Part shown: piece by piece, positions 8,591 to 17,818 of the stretch
Position numbering within the stretch: position 1 is the first letter of the stretch
Layout of the letters: each line of letters begins with the position of its first letter
Source: Paenibacillus tyrphae
GTDB taxonomy: Bacteria > Bacillota > Bacilli > Paenibacillales > NBRC-103111
Assembly: GCF_000722545.1 (NCBI RefSeq)
Contig: NZ_JNVM01000009.1
Span: 56,492-120,491 of the forward strand
Reading direction: 5' to 3'
Length of the DNA: 64,000 nt
The notes under the pieces: model-generated
What the model was told of the DNA's origin: nothing
Seen by the model: only the letters and a program-made list of their open reading frames with translations
Database searches by the model: none
Program-made: the position numbers and the translations under genes

Positions 8591-9496
8591 TTACTGCCGG
8601 ATTAAGCCGTTCCGCGCCAAAAACTCGCCGTTAAACGTAATGGGCACGCCCGCTCCGTTGCGCTCCGCATGGATATGAAGATGCGGCTCCGACGTATTTC
8701 CCGAATTGCCGACAAGGCCGATGGGCGTGTTTACATCCACGGTATCCCCTGCTTTCACCTTCACGCTGCCTTTCTGCATATGCGCGACGTACACTTTGGT
8801 ATCCAGGCAGCCGACCGCGACATGATTGCCGGCGGGCGCCACGCCTTCCGGAAGCTTTTCCGACAGGGTGGGCGCTCTGTCCTCGAATCCGTCGACCGCT
8901 TCCAGCACTTTGCCGTTGCAGGGACTGTACAGCGTGTCGCCGTAGATGGCATAGGCTTGCAGCTCGCTTGGGTAGATGCCCATCGTTCTCCAGCCTCCGG
9001 CATTCAGCTTCACGATATCCAGCGCGTACTTCTGCGGCAAGTATTCGTTGTGGTAGTTGACGATCGTCCGGCTGCCGCCGTGCGCGACGTCATAAGTACC
9101 GCCGCGCAGCGGAAAACGCAGATCGACCGCCTCTTCGGACGCTTGGTGTCCGGTCAACGCATAAGCGCCCAGAAAAACAAACAGCGCAGCGAAGACTGCG
9201 GACAGCGCAGGGCCTGCCCACGAAACGAAAGAACGCGGCGGCCACAGCGGCACGTCCCGGTTATTTCTTACGGCGCGCACGACGGAATAAAGCCAGAACG
9301 CGATGAGTACGTAGCGGAAATAATAGCCGATCCAATCCCATCTTCCGACGTTCAAAATGTAGACGGTATAGGAGGTGGCAACAAGGAACCACCCGAAGCA
9401 CACCAGCTTGTTCGTTCGTTTCCGCCCGAGCTCGATCATGAAATAGACAGGGAAAAACAAGCTTGACAAAAATAACATCACAATGCTAAACCACAT
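8591..9496 (-). CDS. Membrane-anchored M23 (LytM-type) peptidase
   Basis: A 301-residue protein with hydrophobic segments near residues 3-21, 33-49, 56-73 and 93-115, then an extracytoplasmic M23 domain. The PHLHIH motif (271-276) carries two metal ligands, and D160 in YALD supplies another. The usual HxxxD first histidine is absent because position 156 is Lys. H149 in NYHN may replace it, as in a known subgroup. The ATG at 9496 follows GAAAGGAGTGG. The family cuts peptidoglycan cross-bridges. It diverges from a two-component system across a shared regulatory region. Confidence 0.8.
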   Translation of the reverse strand: MWFSIVMLFLSSLFFPVYFMIELGRKRTNKLVCFGWFLVATSYTVYILNVGRWDWIGYYFRYVLIAFWLYSVVRAVRNNRDVPLWPPRSFVSWAGPALSAVFAALFVFLGAYALTGHQASEEAVDLRFPLRGGTYDVAHGGSRTIVNYHNEYLPQKYALDIVKLNAGGWRTMGIYPSELQAYAIYGDTLYSPCNGKVLEAVDGFEDRAPTLSEKLPEGVAPAGNHVAVGCLDTKVYVAHMQKGSVKVKAGDTVDVNTPIGLVGNSGNTSEPHLHIHAERNGAGVPITFNGEFLARNGLIRQ

Positions 9497-9577
9497 CGAT
9501 ATCCACTCCTTTCCTCAAAGTATAACTAGCCGGATTTACTTCCGGTGAAACAGCGTCTTACCGTAACCTTAATTTTT

Positions 9578-9607
9578 TCGTTAAGGTTCCGTTAAGACTC
9601 CGTTCCA
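9578..9607. promoter_or_regulatory. Three helically phased repeats (PhoP-like box)
   Basis: CGTTAAG at 9579, CGTTAAG at 9590 and CGTTCCA at 9601 are spaced exactly 11 bp apart. On the minus strand two of them read TTAACG-N5-TTAACG, the layout of PhoP/OmpR-family binding sites. They lie upstream of a -10-like TATGAT (9629-9634) for the response regulator and upstream of a minus-strand TATACT (9524-9519) for the M23 gene, so they could serve both. Confidence 0.6.
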
Positions 9608-9669
9608 CTGCGGGTAAACACGGTGTGGTATGATAAGTGAAGCGATATGCCGGGGAGGAAGGATATGGA

Positions 9670-10389
9670 ATGCAGGCGAACGAAGCAACCATTTTACTGG
9701 TCGACGACGAGCCGACCATTGTCCGTATGTTGAAGAAGATACTGGAAAAAGAAGGATTTATTCATATTGATACGGCGGCGACGGGCGAAGAAGCGCTCGC
9801 GATGTGCGACAGCAGGTCATACGATTATATTGTGCTCGACGTGATGCTGCCTGGGCAAAGCGGGTTTGAGGTATGCCCGAAGCTCCGGCAGCGCACCGAT
9901 GCGCCGATTCTGTTCTTGACGGCGCGCTCTTCCGATCTGGACAAGCTTAGCGGCTTCGCCTTGGGCGGGGACGATTATGTGACCAAGCCGTTCAATCCGC
10001 TCGAAGTGGCTGCCCGGATCAAAGCGAAGCTCCGAAGGTACGGCAAGCCCGCGGAAGGTCCCTCCGCGCAGGGAATCTACGGTTTCGGGCGGTTTCGCCT
10101 GAATGAGCTTGCGGGAGAACTGACGGTTGAAGATAGGCGAATTCCCTGCCCGGCTCAGGTGTTTCAGCTGCTGTTGTTTTTCTGCAAGCATCCGAACCGG
10201 ATTTTCAACAAGCAGGAGCTGTACGAGCGGGTATGGGGCGAGTCCAGCTTCAGCGACGACAACACCGTGATGGTCCATATTTACCGCATCCGGGAGCGCA
10301 TCGAACGCAATCCTGCGGAGCCGGAATTGCTGGTAACCGTCCGGGGGCTCGGCTATAAGCTGGTGAGAGGCGGAAACGATGACCTTTAG
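9670..10389 (+). CDS. OmpR-family response regulator
   Basis: A 239-residue regulator. The receiver domain has the acidic pair VDDE near residue 12, phospho-acceptor D57 in IVLDVMLP and lysine in YVTKPFNP. The C-terminal winged helix has RIFNKQELYERVWG and TVRGLGYKLV. The ATG at 9670 follows GGGGAGGAAGG; an upstream GTG at 9637 lacks a site. It overlaps the histidine kinase gene by 11 bp, so the two form one operon. Autoregulation through the phased repeats upstream is likely but inferred. Confidence 0.92.
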   Translation: MQANEATILLVDDEPTIVRMLKKILEKEGFIHIDTAATGEEALAMCDSRSYDYIVLDVMLPGQSGFEVCPKLRQRTDAPILFLTARSSDLDKLSGFALGGDDYVTKPFNPLEVAARIKAKLRRYGKPAEGPSAQGIYGFGRFRLNELAGELTVEDRRIPCPAQVFQLLLFFCKHPNRIFNKQELYERVWGESSFSDDNTVMVHIYRIRERIERNPAEPELLVTVRGLGYKLVRGGNDDL

Positions 10390-12265
10390 GCGGGCAGGGG
10401 GAGCGGCGGATGAGGAGCGGAATGAAGGGGGAGGCCCGGCTCCCGCTTCGGTCTCATCGCCTGTGCCGGACGGAGGCAAGCGGGTCATCTGGCGGCTTAT
10501 CGGCCATTTCAGCCTGCGGCTGATCGTGGCCGGCATTCTGCTCGTCGTGTTGGCAGTCTTGATCTTGTACTGGATGGAGATGAAGCTGCTGGATCTTGAT
10601 GCGGGCCGCAGCTTTGCGCAGGCCGGCATGCTGAAGCTGATCGACACGATGGAAGTGGATGAGACGGGGACGCCTCATTTTGACGAGGAGCTGCTGGACC
10701 TTGTGAGAAGCGAAGGCGGCTGGTTGCAAATGCTTGACAGTCAAGGGAGAGCAACCTATTCGGTGTATACGCCCGAGGACGTTCCGACCGTCTATAAGCC
10801 GGGGGAATTTGTCGCTTACTGGAGAAAGAAGGAGCCGTTTCCGTATGATTTGGCCGTATGGATTCGGCAGAGAGGCGGCGTAACCTATACGCTGCTCTAT
10901 GGCGTCATCCCGGAGGAGAGGCGTCTGCTGCAGATGGTCATGGAGCAGGCCGGCGCGCCGGGCCCAAGCTTGACGCCGCCTCCCAGCTTAGAGGATCGGC
11001 TCAGGGAGGTGGATGCCACGGTGCAGCTGCTGGACCCGTCCGGGCGGCAGGTTGCTTCGTTCGGCAGCGCGGGGGACGTGCTGACGGAATACTCCCTTCA
11101 GGAGCTTGCACTCCGGTCGGTTTACGGCAACAGATACGACCTCAAGCTGGCCTCTCATTACGATTCCCGCACGCAGTATACTTGGGTTGTGACCATCCCG
11201 TTTCATGAGAAAGGGGTTCTTGCGGGAGTTCTGAAAAACGAGATCAGCGTCATGCTTGTTGCGTTTGCCGGCTTGCTGCTGACGACGCTGCTCCTGTTCC
11301 TGCTGCTGTCGCTCTGGTACGCCAACCGGTTCGGCGGGCCGGTGCTCCATATGATCGACTGGCTTCAGCAGCTCGGGCGCGGCCAGTTCCGCGAGCCGTA
11401 CGGACTTCGGGGGCCTCGCAGCCTGGACCGCAAAGGCCGGCTGCAGCGCCGGTACCGTTTGTTCGCTGACGTGTTCCTCTCGCTAAGGCGGCTGACCGGC
11501 ATTTTGAGCCGCAACGAGGAGATGCGCGCCAAGCTGGAGCAGACGAGAGAGGAATGGATCACCGGGGTATCCCACGATTTGAAAACGCCGCTTACGTCGA
11601 TTAAAGGCTATTCGCATATGCTGGAAGCGCCGGATTACGGCTGGTCGACCGACGAAATCCGGGAATTCGCCGGTGTGATCCGCGAGAAGGCGCAATATAT
11701 GGAGCTGCTGATCGACGATCTCAGCCTGACCTATCGCTTGCAGAACGAAGCGCTGCCGCTGGAGCTGCGGGAGACGGAGCTGAACGATTTGACGGACATC
11801 GTCATTCGCCGTTTTCGGACGAATCCTAGATTTTCGGGTGCGCGTATCCTCTTTCGGACAGCCCCTGGCCCGATCGTTTCCCGCGTAGACGAACGATGGC
11901 TCAGCCGGGCGATCGTGAATCTGCTGGCGAACGCCGTTCTGCACAACCCCGAAGGAACGGTCGTGGAAGTAAGCGTCGCGGGGGACGGAGAAGCTGAAAG
12001 CTTTGCCCGCTTGGAGATCCGCGATAATGGCGGCGGGATGGATGAGGAGACGGTCGGCCGGCTGTTCGAACGGTATTACCGCGGTACGAATACCGAGGGA
12101 GGATCGGACGGAACGGGGCTCGGGATGGCGATTGCCCGGCAGATCGTCCTGGCCCACCACGGGAATATCCGGGTGGAGAGCGAGCTTGGTGGAGGAACGG
12201 TTGTGACGATATGGCTCAGGCAGGCTTCGCCGCCGGTTGAGGTCGCGCAGGAGGATCAGGTATAA
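10379..12265 (+). CDS. Sensor histidine kinase
   Basis: A 628-residue kinase. After a cytoplasmic Pro/Gly-rich lead come TM1 (about 43-66), a 220-residue extracytoplasmic sensor region and TM2 (about 290-313). The phospho-acceptor is H399 in GVSHDLKTPLTSIKGY. The ATPase domain has the N box with NLLANAVLHN, DNGGGMD and GTGLGMAIARQI. It is longer than usual because of the large external domain. Its partner is the overlapping response regulator. The signal is unknown; the divergent M23 peptidase and the PhoP-like box hint at wall or phosphate status. Confidence 0.92.
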   Translation: MTFRRAGGAADEERNEGGGPAPASVSSPVPDGGKRVIWRLIGHFSLRLIVAGILLVVLAVLILYWMEMKLLDLDAGRSFAQAGMLKLIDTMEVDETGTPHFDEELLDLVRSEGGWLQMLDSQGRATYSVYTPEDVPTVYKPGEFVAYWRKKEPFPYDLAVWIRQRGGVTYTLLYGVIPEERRLLQMVMEQAGAPGPSLTPPPSLEDRLREVDATVQLLDPSGRQVASFGSAGDVLTEYSLQELALRSVYGNRYDLKLASHYDSRTQYTWVVTIPFHEKGVLAGVLKNEISVMLVAFAGLLLTTLLLFLLLSLWYANRFGGPVLHMIDWLQQLGRGQFREPYGLRGPRSLDRKGRLQRRYRLFADVFLSLRRLTGILSRNEEMRAKLEQTREEWITGVSHDLKTPLTSIKGYSHMLEAPDYGWSTDEIREFAGVIREKAQYMELLIDDLSLTYRLQNEALPLELRETELNDLTDIVIRRFRTNPRFSGARILFRTAPGPIVSRVDERWLSRAIVNLLANAVLHNPEGTVVEVSVAGDGEAESFARLEIRDNGGGMDEETVGRLFERYYRGTNTEGGSDGTGLGMAIARQIVLAHHGNIRVESELGGGTVVTIWLRQASPPVEVAQEDQV

Positions 12266-12296
12266 TTTCCTTTATCGAGAACAGGGGAGGAAGACA

Positions 12297-13103
12297 ATGT
12301 TGATGGACGAGACGTTGAGGATAGCCCGGGAGGTCGCCTGCGAAGCGGCCGCAGCCGCAGGAAAGCTGGCGAAGGAGCATTTTGACCGGGATAAAGAAGT
12401 GATGGCCAAAGGAAATCAAGGGGACTTGGTGACCGCGATCGATCATTTGGCCGAAAAGGAAATCTTGAACCGGCTGCAGGAGCGCTTCCCGGACCATCGG
12501 ATTCGCAGCGAGGAGAGCGGCTGGTCCGGAGCGGAAAGCGATTGGCTGTGGCTGGTCGATCCGCTGGACGGCACGAACAATTACGCGATCGGGCTGCCGG
12601 CGTACGGCGTGTCGCTGACGCTGATTTACCGGGGGGAGCCGCAACTGGGCGTCATCTATGATTCACATCTGGAAAAATTGTACGTCGCCGAGCAGGGAAA
12701 GGGAGCTTTGTGCAACGGGCTGCCGATTCGCGTCAAGACGTCCGAAGCTGCCGGACGAATGACCTTGGGCTGGATTCAAGGGCATGGCGTCGGCAAGGGC
12801 GGACAGGCCACGTCGCTGAAGCACTATCTGGACGCGGGCAGCAAACGGGTCCTGTCGCTATGGGCGCCAACGCTGCTGTGGAGCATGCTCGCACGCGGCG
12901 ATTTGGACGGCATCGTGCTGTACAATTCCGAAGGCGAGGACTTGTATTCCGGTCTGCTGCTGGCGAAGGAAGCGGGAGCGGCGGTCGTCGATTTTGACGG
13001 CCGGCCGTTTGAAGGTATGAACCCCGAGCCGTATATCGTCGCCTGCCCTCCGGACCGTTTGGAGAGTCTGCTTTCCATGGTCCGGGCGGGACTCGGCGGG
13101 TAG
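12297..13103 (+). CDS. Inositol monophosphatase family protein
   Basis: A 268-residue sugar/inositol phosphatase-like enzyme. The metal site is visible as E72 and E73 in RSEESG and as LVDPLDGTNNY (D88, D91). The third site, usually WDxAAG, reads GEDLYSGLLLAKEAGA, so the Trp-Asp is altered but an acidic residue remains. Possible substrates are inositol phosphate, fructose-1,6-bisphosphate or PAP. The ATG at 12297 follows GGGGAGGA. It lies 31 bp after the histidine kinase and is probably read from the same message, ending at the terminator near 13190. Confidence 0.85.
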   Translation: MLMDETLRIAREVACEAAAAAGKLAKEHFDRDKEVMAKGNQGDLVTAIDHLAEKEILNRLQERFPDHRIRSEESGWSGAESDWLWLVDPLDGTNNYAIGLPAYGVSLTLIYRGEPQLGVIYDSHLEKLYVAEQGKGALCNGLPIRVKTSEAAGRMTLGWIQGHGVGKGGQATSLKHYLDAGSKRVLSLWAPTLLWSMLARGDLDGIVLYNSEGEDLYSGLLLAKEAGAAVVDFDGRPFEGMNPEPYIVACPPDRLESLLSMVRAGLGG

Positions 13104-13147
13104 GCGCAGGTTTTCAGCTTCTACAGGCGAACAATTTGAAATGTTGA

Positions 13148-13191
13148 GGACGCAGCCCAAGCGAAAGTGCGGGGAGCGTCCTTCATTTTTT
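13148..13191 (+). terminator. Rho-independent terminator
   Basis: GGACGC pairs with GCGTCC across a structured loop, followed by TTCATTTTTT. It separates this operon from the next two-component system. Confidence 0.75.
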
Positions 13192-13331
13192 GTTGAACTA
13201 ACTGGCGGACTAACTGATCCAAGATCGTCCCTACAACGTAATCGGTATATGCTCGTTACATCGCTTGGGATGCCAAACGATTTTTGTTATGCTGAATTTA
13301 GGTAATTCGACTGGGAAAGCAGGGACTGCAT

Positions 13332-14006
13332 ATGAAAAAGGTATTGATCATAGACGATGAAGCTGATCTTCGAAAATTGCTGACAGATTACTTTGAAATC
13401 AACGGGTATTCCGTGATGACGGCGAAAAACGGGAGAGAGGCATTGCAGCAAATTGAAAATCAACCGGACATAGTCTTGCTGGATATCAATATGCCTGAAC
13501 TTAATGGTCTTGAAGTATGCAGGAAAGTCCGGCACTTTGTGTCCTGCCCTATTTTATTTCTAACGGCCCGAGTTGAGAATGCGGATAAAATATTAGGGTT
13601 TCAGGCCGGAGGAGATGATTATATTCTGAAGCCGTTCAGCATTCTGGAATTGGGGGCAAGGGTAGAGGCGCATTTACGCAGGGAAATGAGAAATCAAAAT
13701 AAAACGTCGATAAAGTTTAATGACGATTTGGTCATTCATTATTCGGCTCGTGCTCTTTTCTTTCGTGACGTACAAATTCCGCTGGCCAAAAAAGAGTTCG
13801 ATATTATAGAACTGCTGTCCGCACATCCCGGAATGGTATTTGATAAAGAGCGTATTTATGAAAAAGTTTGGGGTTTCGACGATGAAGGAGACAGCGCCGT
13901 GATCGCGGAACATATCAGGCGAATTCGTTTCAAACTGAAAGAGCACGGTTGCGAAAACATGATAGAAACCGTCTGGGGAGTAGGATACAAATGGCGAAAA
14001 TCATAG
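13332..14006 (+). CDS. OmpR-family response regulator (acquired-type operon)
   Basis: A 224-residue regulator with DDE near residue 8, phospho-acceptor D51 in VLLDINMPELNG and lysine in YILKPFSI. The winged helix ends with ETVWGVGYKWRKS. Codon third positions are visibly richer in A and T than in flanking genes. The stop overlaps the start of the kinase gene. It resembles regulators that respond to peptide antibiotics or wall stress, but the signal cannot be read. The downstream beta-lactamase-fold gene is a likely target. Confidence 0.9.
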   Translation: MKKVLIIDDEADLRKLLTDYFEINGYSVMTAKNGREALQQIENQPDIVLLDINMPELNGLEVCRKVRHFVSCPILFLTARVENADKILGFQAGGDDYILKPFSILELGARVEAHLRREMRNQNKTSIKFNDDLVIHYSARALFFRDVQIPLAKKEFDIIELLSAHPGMVFDKERIYEKVWGFDDEGDSAVIAEHIRRIRFKLKEHGCENMIETVWGVGYKWRKS

Positions 14007-15091
14007 GCTTGCTGCAACTGAAGCGTATGACCCTGCTACAGTCCTTTGTCTTTTTATGCTGCCTTACGCTGCTTATCGTTCTGGTCGTTATCATACTGGA
14101 GTTTGAATGGGCGGAAAACATACGGCTGCGCTTTGCCGACCATTCTTCCGTAATCGATTGGGTGCTGCCTTCACTCGTTGCGGCGGTGCTGTTAACTGTT
14201 GCTGTCGCTATCGTTCTGATGGCTAGCGTTTTTTATAAATGGAAACTGAAACAGCCGCTTGAAATACTGATGAAAGCATCGGAGAAAATTTCGGCGAACG
14301 ATTTGGGGTTTCAAATTTATTATGACAGCAAAGATGAGATGGGTGAGCTGTGCAATGTGTTTGAAAAAATGCGCGGCCAGTTGGAAAAAAATTATAAAGC
14401 TCTTTGGCGGTCGGTTGAGGAACGCAAGAAGCTCAATGCGATTTTCGCTCATGATCTGAGGACACCTCTATCTGTCCTAAAAGGATACTCCGAATTTCTG
14501 ATTACCTATCTGCCTCAAAATAATGTATCCGAGGGAAAACTACTGGACATGATTCAAACCATGAAAGTACATATTGTGCGTCTTGAAAGCTATACGGAGG
14601 CCATGAATTCGATTCAAAAGCTGGAGGACATACCGATACAGAGCCAAACGATAGAAATAGAGCGTCTGACGTCCATGTTGAATGACAGTGCTCGACAAAT
14701 ATTCGGACAGCGCGGTAAAACTTTCAGCTCGTCCGTTGCCACGGATGCGAAACAAATAGCTGTCGATATTCATTTAGTGCTGCATGTTTTTGAGAATCTG
14801 ACAGCTAATGGAGCGCGATATGCTTCCAGCCATGTGAGTATTCATTACAGCGTTAGCAAGGGCTTTTTCTTCATAACGGTCACGGATGACGGTGCCGGTT
14901 TTTCTGACGAAGCGCTTCAGAAGGCTGTGTTTCCTTTTTATCGCGGAGAGGTGTGGGACGTGAATGAGCATCATGGCCTGGGACTTTATATTTGTAAAGT
15001 ATTATGCGAAAAGCATGAAGGAAGTCTAAATGTAGAAAACGGCCCCAATGGCGGCGGGAACGTGACAGCAAGTTTTTTGGTTGATAAATAG
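13991..15091 (+). CDS. Sensor histidine kinase
   Basis: A 366-residue kinase with two hydrophobic segments (about residues 15-38 and 54-80) and a very short external loop, a HAMP-like region, H154 in IFAHDLRTPLSVLKGY and an ATPase domain with VTDDGAGFSDEAL and HHGLGLYICKVL. The short loop suggests sensing in or near the membrane, as in kinases that detect antibiotics with a partner. The start at 13991 overlaps the regulator by 16 bp. Base composition matches its AT-rich neighbours. Confidence 0.9.
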   Translation: MAKIIGLLQLKRMTLLQSFVFLCCLTLLIVLVVIILEFEWAENIRLRFADHSSVIDWVLPSLVAAVLLTVAVAIVLMASVFYKWKLKQPLEILMKASEKISANDLGFQIYYDSKDEMGELCNVFEKMRGQLEKNYKALWRSVEERKKLNAIFAHDLRTPLSVLKGYSEFLITYLPQNNVSEGKLLDMIQTMKVHIVRLESYTEAMNSIQKLEDIPIQSQTIEIERLTSMLNDSARQIFGQRGKTFSSSVATDAKQIAVDIHLVLHVFENLTANGARYASSHVSIHYSVSKGFFFITVTDDGAGFSDEALQKAVFPFYRGEVWDVNEHHGLGLYICKVLCEKHEGSLNVENGPNGGGNVTASFLVDK

Positions 15092-15142
15092 TTGGAAATT
15101 ATCAATTAGCATTTCCTTATCATGCGATAAGGGAGTGCTCCT

Positions 15143-16606
15143 ATGACAACTGCCACAAAGAAATTCGTTTTATGCTTGAGCTGCGTACTGCTGATGCTGT
15201 CAATCCTGGTTAAACCTGTTTCTGCAATTGAAGTTCGAAACAAAGCCGAAATATTAAAGGAAATCGATGATTTTGTCAAAGAAAACATGAAAGTCAACAA
15301 TATTAAAGCTGCGGCTCTTGCGATAGCCAATAACGAAGAAGTGTTCTATGCGCAAGGTTACGGTACATTTTCAGATGGTCGCGGTATCACCGGCAGTACC
15401 CCTTTTCCGATTGCTTCATTAAGCAAATCTTTTACGGCCCTAGCCGTCCTGCAGTTGGTGGAAAAAGGAGGAATCGACCTTGACGCGCCATACGCATCAT
15501 ACTTTCCAGATCTCACGCCTAAGGATGAGCGTGTTCGTGCTATTACGGTCCGGAATTTGTTGAACCAGACAACCGGTCTTAATGACAAAGCGAATCCCGA
15601 CATGACACATTTCCCTCAATATCAATCGTTGCAAGAGATCAACGAATCGTTGAGCACGGTTAAGCTTGTTCATGATCCCGGAACGACCTACATCTACCAC
15701 AATCCGAATTATCAATATTTGGCTCTTCTTGTGGAGAAAGTAAGCGGCCAGAGCTTCTCCGCCTACATGGAAAAAAATATATTCGAGCGTCTGGGTATGA
15801 GTCGTACCTTCAGCGTCAGTACCACACGGCAAATCAATGAGAACCCTGCCATTCCGCGGGGGCATTATCTATTATTTGGCCATCCTGTAAGCCAAGCTGA
15901 GCCGTTATGGTTTATTGATGGTCCGGCCGGTATCGTTTCAACTGCAGAAGATATGGTCAAATGGATGCTTGCTCAATCTAACGGGCATCTTCTTTCCCCC
16001 AAGCTGATGGAGGAGTACTATACACCCGGCCAGAGCGGCCCGTATGGAATGGGGTGGATGGCAGACCAGGAAGAGCATGTAGGCCGGACCATTTCTCATA
16101 GCGGAATTTTCTGGACGTATAAGGCGGAAGAAACGATATATTTGGATCAGCAGCTCGGCATCACGATGATGTTTAACTGCGGTTTAAATACATTTGTAGA
16201 TTATCGGGCATTTGTCGACGGGATTGCAAGGATCTTAAGGGGCGAAAAGGCCGAAGCTCCTACCTTAAACAGCAGAAATATGGAGACGGTAATGACTCTG
16301 CTGGTAATTGCGACGGTTCTTTGGGGTGTATATTCACACTTTCGTATCAAGAGGAGCAACAAGGGCTTTACGACCGCAAAATTGATTATTTCATCAATCG
16401 GGAGACTGTTCCCGATCTTGATTCTCTTGCTCCTTATACCGCTAACTACAGTTTTGGCCGCTGGGCGACTTTTACCTTGGTTCGGATTATGGACCACCAT
16501 GCCATCTCTAATTATCTGGCTTGTCGTCTTATCGATTGTAAATGTAACGAATTGGGTATGCCTTATCAGATTGTATTGCCACGCTAAGAAAAAAGAGCAA
16601 TTTTGA
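15143..16606 (+). CDS. Serine beta-lactamase-fold protein with C-terminal membrane domain
   Basis: A 487-residue protein with a signal peptide (residues 1-29), a class C beta-lactamase/DD-peptidase fold and about three transmembrane segments after residue 375. Catalytic motifs are S-x-x-K in ASLSKSFTA, Y-x-N in YIYHNPNYQY and H-S-G in ISHSGIFW. Related proteins are esterases, DD-carboxypeptidases or peptide-antibiotic resistance factors. It follows the kinase by 51 bp, and GGGAGTG precedes the ATG. It is probably the output gene of this two-component system; that role is inferred from position. Confidence 0.87.
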   Translation: MTTATKKFVLCLSCVLLMLSILVKPVSAIEVRNKAEILKEIDDFVKENMKVNNIKAAALAIANNEEVFYAQGYGTFSDGRGITGSTPFPIASLSKSFTALAVLQLVEKGGIDLDAPYASYFPDLTPKDERVRAITVRNLLNQTTGLNDKANPDMTHFPQYQSLQEINESLSTVKLVHDPGTTYIYHNPNYQYLALLVEKVSGQSFSAYMEKNIFERLGMSRTFSVSTTRQINENPAIPRGHYLLFGHPVSQAEPLWFIDGPAGIVSTAEDMVKWMLAQSNGHLLSPKLMEEYYTPGQSGPYGMGWMADQEEHVGRTISHSGIFWTYKAEETIYLDQQLGITMMFNCGLNTFVDYRAFVDGIARILRGEKAEAPTLNSRNMETVMTLLVIATVLWGVYSHFRIKRSNKGFTTAKLIISSIGRLFPILILLLLIPLTTVLAAGRLLPWFGLWTTMPSLIIWLVVLSIVNVTNWVCLIRLYCHAKKKEQF

Positions 16607-16787
16607 AACGGATGCCGATGAAGTGGTAAGCTGAAAAAGCCACATGTGCCAAACGAATAGACATGGGTTGTTCATGGCAGCCCGACCAGATTCGTCGCCT
16701 GCGCTTATCCGGTCGCTTGAGCGTGTCTCGTCAGAAAATTCCATAAGTTACGAGATGCATGAGGAAACGGGAGGGAGGAGAAACGGA

Positions 16788-17276
16788 GTGACTTATCCGA
16801 TACGGGTTCGCGCCTGCGCGCTAATCCTCCGGGACGATAGCGTGCTGCTGATTGAATTTACAGATGCCAACGGGATTCATTACAATCTGCCTGCCGGAGG
16901 CGTCGAAGCCGGGGAATCGGTCACCGAAGCGGTGATCCGGGAAGCGCGGGAGGAAGCCGCTGCGGACGTCGAGGTCGGACCGCTGGCCTTCGTGTACGAA
17001 TACGCCCCGCATCGATGCGATCACGTATATGGCGCCACGCACAGCGTGCACCTTATATTCGATTGCAAGCTGAAGGAAGGGTCCGCGCCCGTAATGCCTG
17101 CGAGCCCTGATGCGAACCAAACGGGCGTGCGGTGGATTCCGCTTTCCGAGCTGGACAAGATCGTGCTGTACCCCAACTTAAGAAAGCAGATTGCCGATTA
17201 TGCCGCAAGGCGGACCGGCACGCCGGTATTCTTCGAGGAGCATCAGCTCGACAAGTACCCGCTTCCGTCTTCCTGA
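16788..17276 (+). CDS. Nudix hydrolase
   Basis: A 162-residue Nudix protein. The Nudix box runs from GGVEAGES to REAREEAAADVEV and keeps all acidic metal ligands. A GTG at 16788 follows GGGAGGAG at 7 bp; upstream in-frame codons from 16644 lack a site. The family removes nucleoside diphosphate-linked groups; the substrate is not evident. The gene returns to the high-G+C composition of the core. Confidence 0.87.
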   Translation: MTYPIRVRACALILRDDSVLLIEFTDANGIHYNLPAGGVEAGESVTEAVIREAREEAAADVEVGPLAFVYEYAPHRCDHVYGATHSVHLIFDCKLKEGSAPVMPASPDANQTGVRWIPLSELDKIVLYPNLRKQIADYAARRTGTPVFFEEHQLDKYPLPSS

Positions 17277-17283
17277 AACAGCG

Positions 17284-17338
17284 AAAACCTGACGTCGCAC
17301 AGCCCCAAGCCGGGCCGGCCGTCAGGTTTTTCATTTTT
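17284..17338. terminator. Bidirectional terminator
   Basis: AAAACCTGACG pairs with CGTCAGGTTTT, with T-rich tracts in both directions. It serves the Nudix gene on the plus strand and the PIN gene on the minus strand. Confidence 0.85.
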
Positions 17339-17350
17339 TCCGCTGCTTTG

Positions 17351-17818
17351 TTACAAAATGCTTGGCAGCACCTTGATTTCGCGATCCAGCTTGGGCAGGA
17401 ACGAATAATTCGGATTAAAGGTGAAAATCCGTTTCATCTGGCAGGACAGCATCACGACGGCTGTCATCGCTTCGCTCAGCGAGAAGCGGTAATTCGGAAA
17501 ATCGATAATGAGCCGCTTCGATTCCCGCTCCAGCTCCGGTGTTCCCGGCACGATCGTTAGCACGCCCTGCTGGACCGCTTTTTCCATCGTGTTCAAGAAG
17601 AACTGCGCATCCGAATAATCAAAATGATTGCGCAGCCACTGGTGCGTTTCGAAGATCACATAGTTCGTCGTAGCCAAATGCCGGTCCATATCGTCCAGAT
17701 CGAAGAACAGCGACCGGGCCTTCAAGTAATACGGGTCCTCCGGATTCATAAACGCCATCAGGGCGGACTGTTCCAGAAAGACCGCCTGCTGCAAGGCTGC
17801 GGAATCATGCGCGATCAT
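17351..17818 (-). CDS. PIN-domain-like protein with substituted acidic residues
   Basis: A 155-residue protein with the length and order of a VapC-like PIN domain: VFLEQSALMAFMNPEDPYY, then TNYVIFETH, FSLSEAMTAVVM and IFTFNPNYSF. The usual acidic positions are changed: the first Asp is E16, the third is E116 and the fourth is N135; E57 is kept. It may be a weak or inactive nuclease, or use Glu for metal binding. The ATG at 17818 follows GAGGAGGTG and overlaps the upstream RHH gene by 14 bp, a toxin-antitoxin layout. Confidence 0.72.
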   Translation of the reverse strand: MIAHDSAALQQAVFLEQSALMAFMNPEDPYYLKARSLFFDLDDMDRHLATTNYVIFETHQWLRNHFDYSDAQFFLNTMEKAVQQGVLTIVPGTPELERESKRLIIDFPNYRFSLSEAMTAVVMLSCQMKRIFTFNPNYSFLPKLDREIKVLPSIL

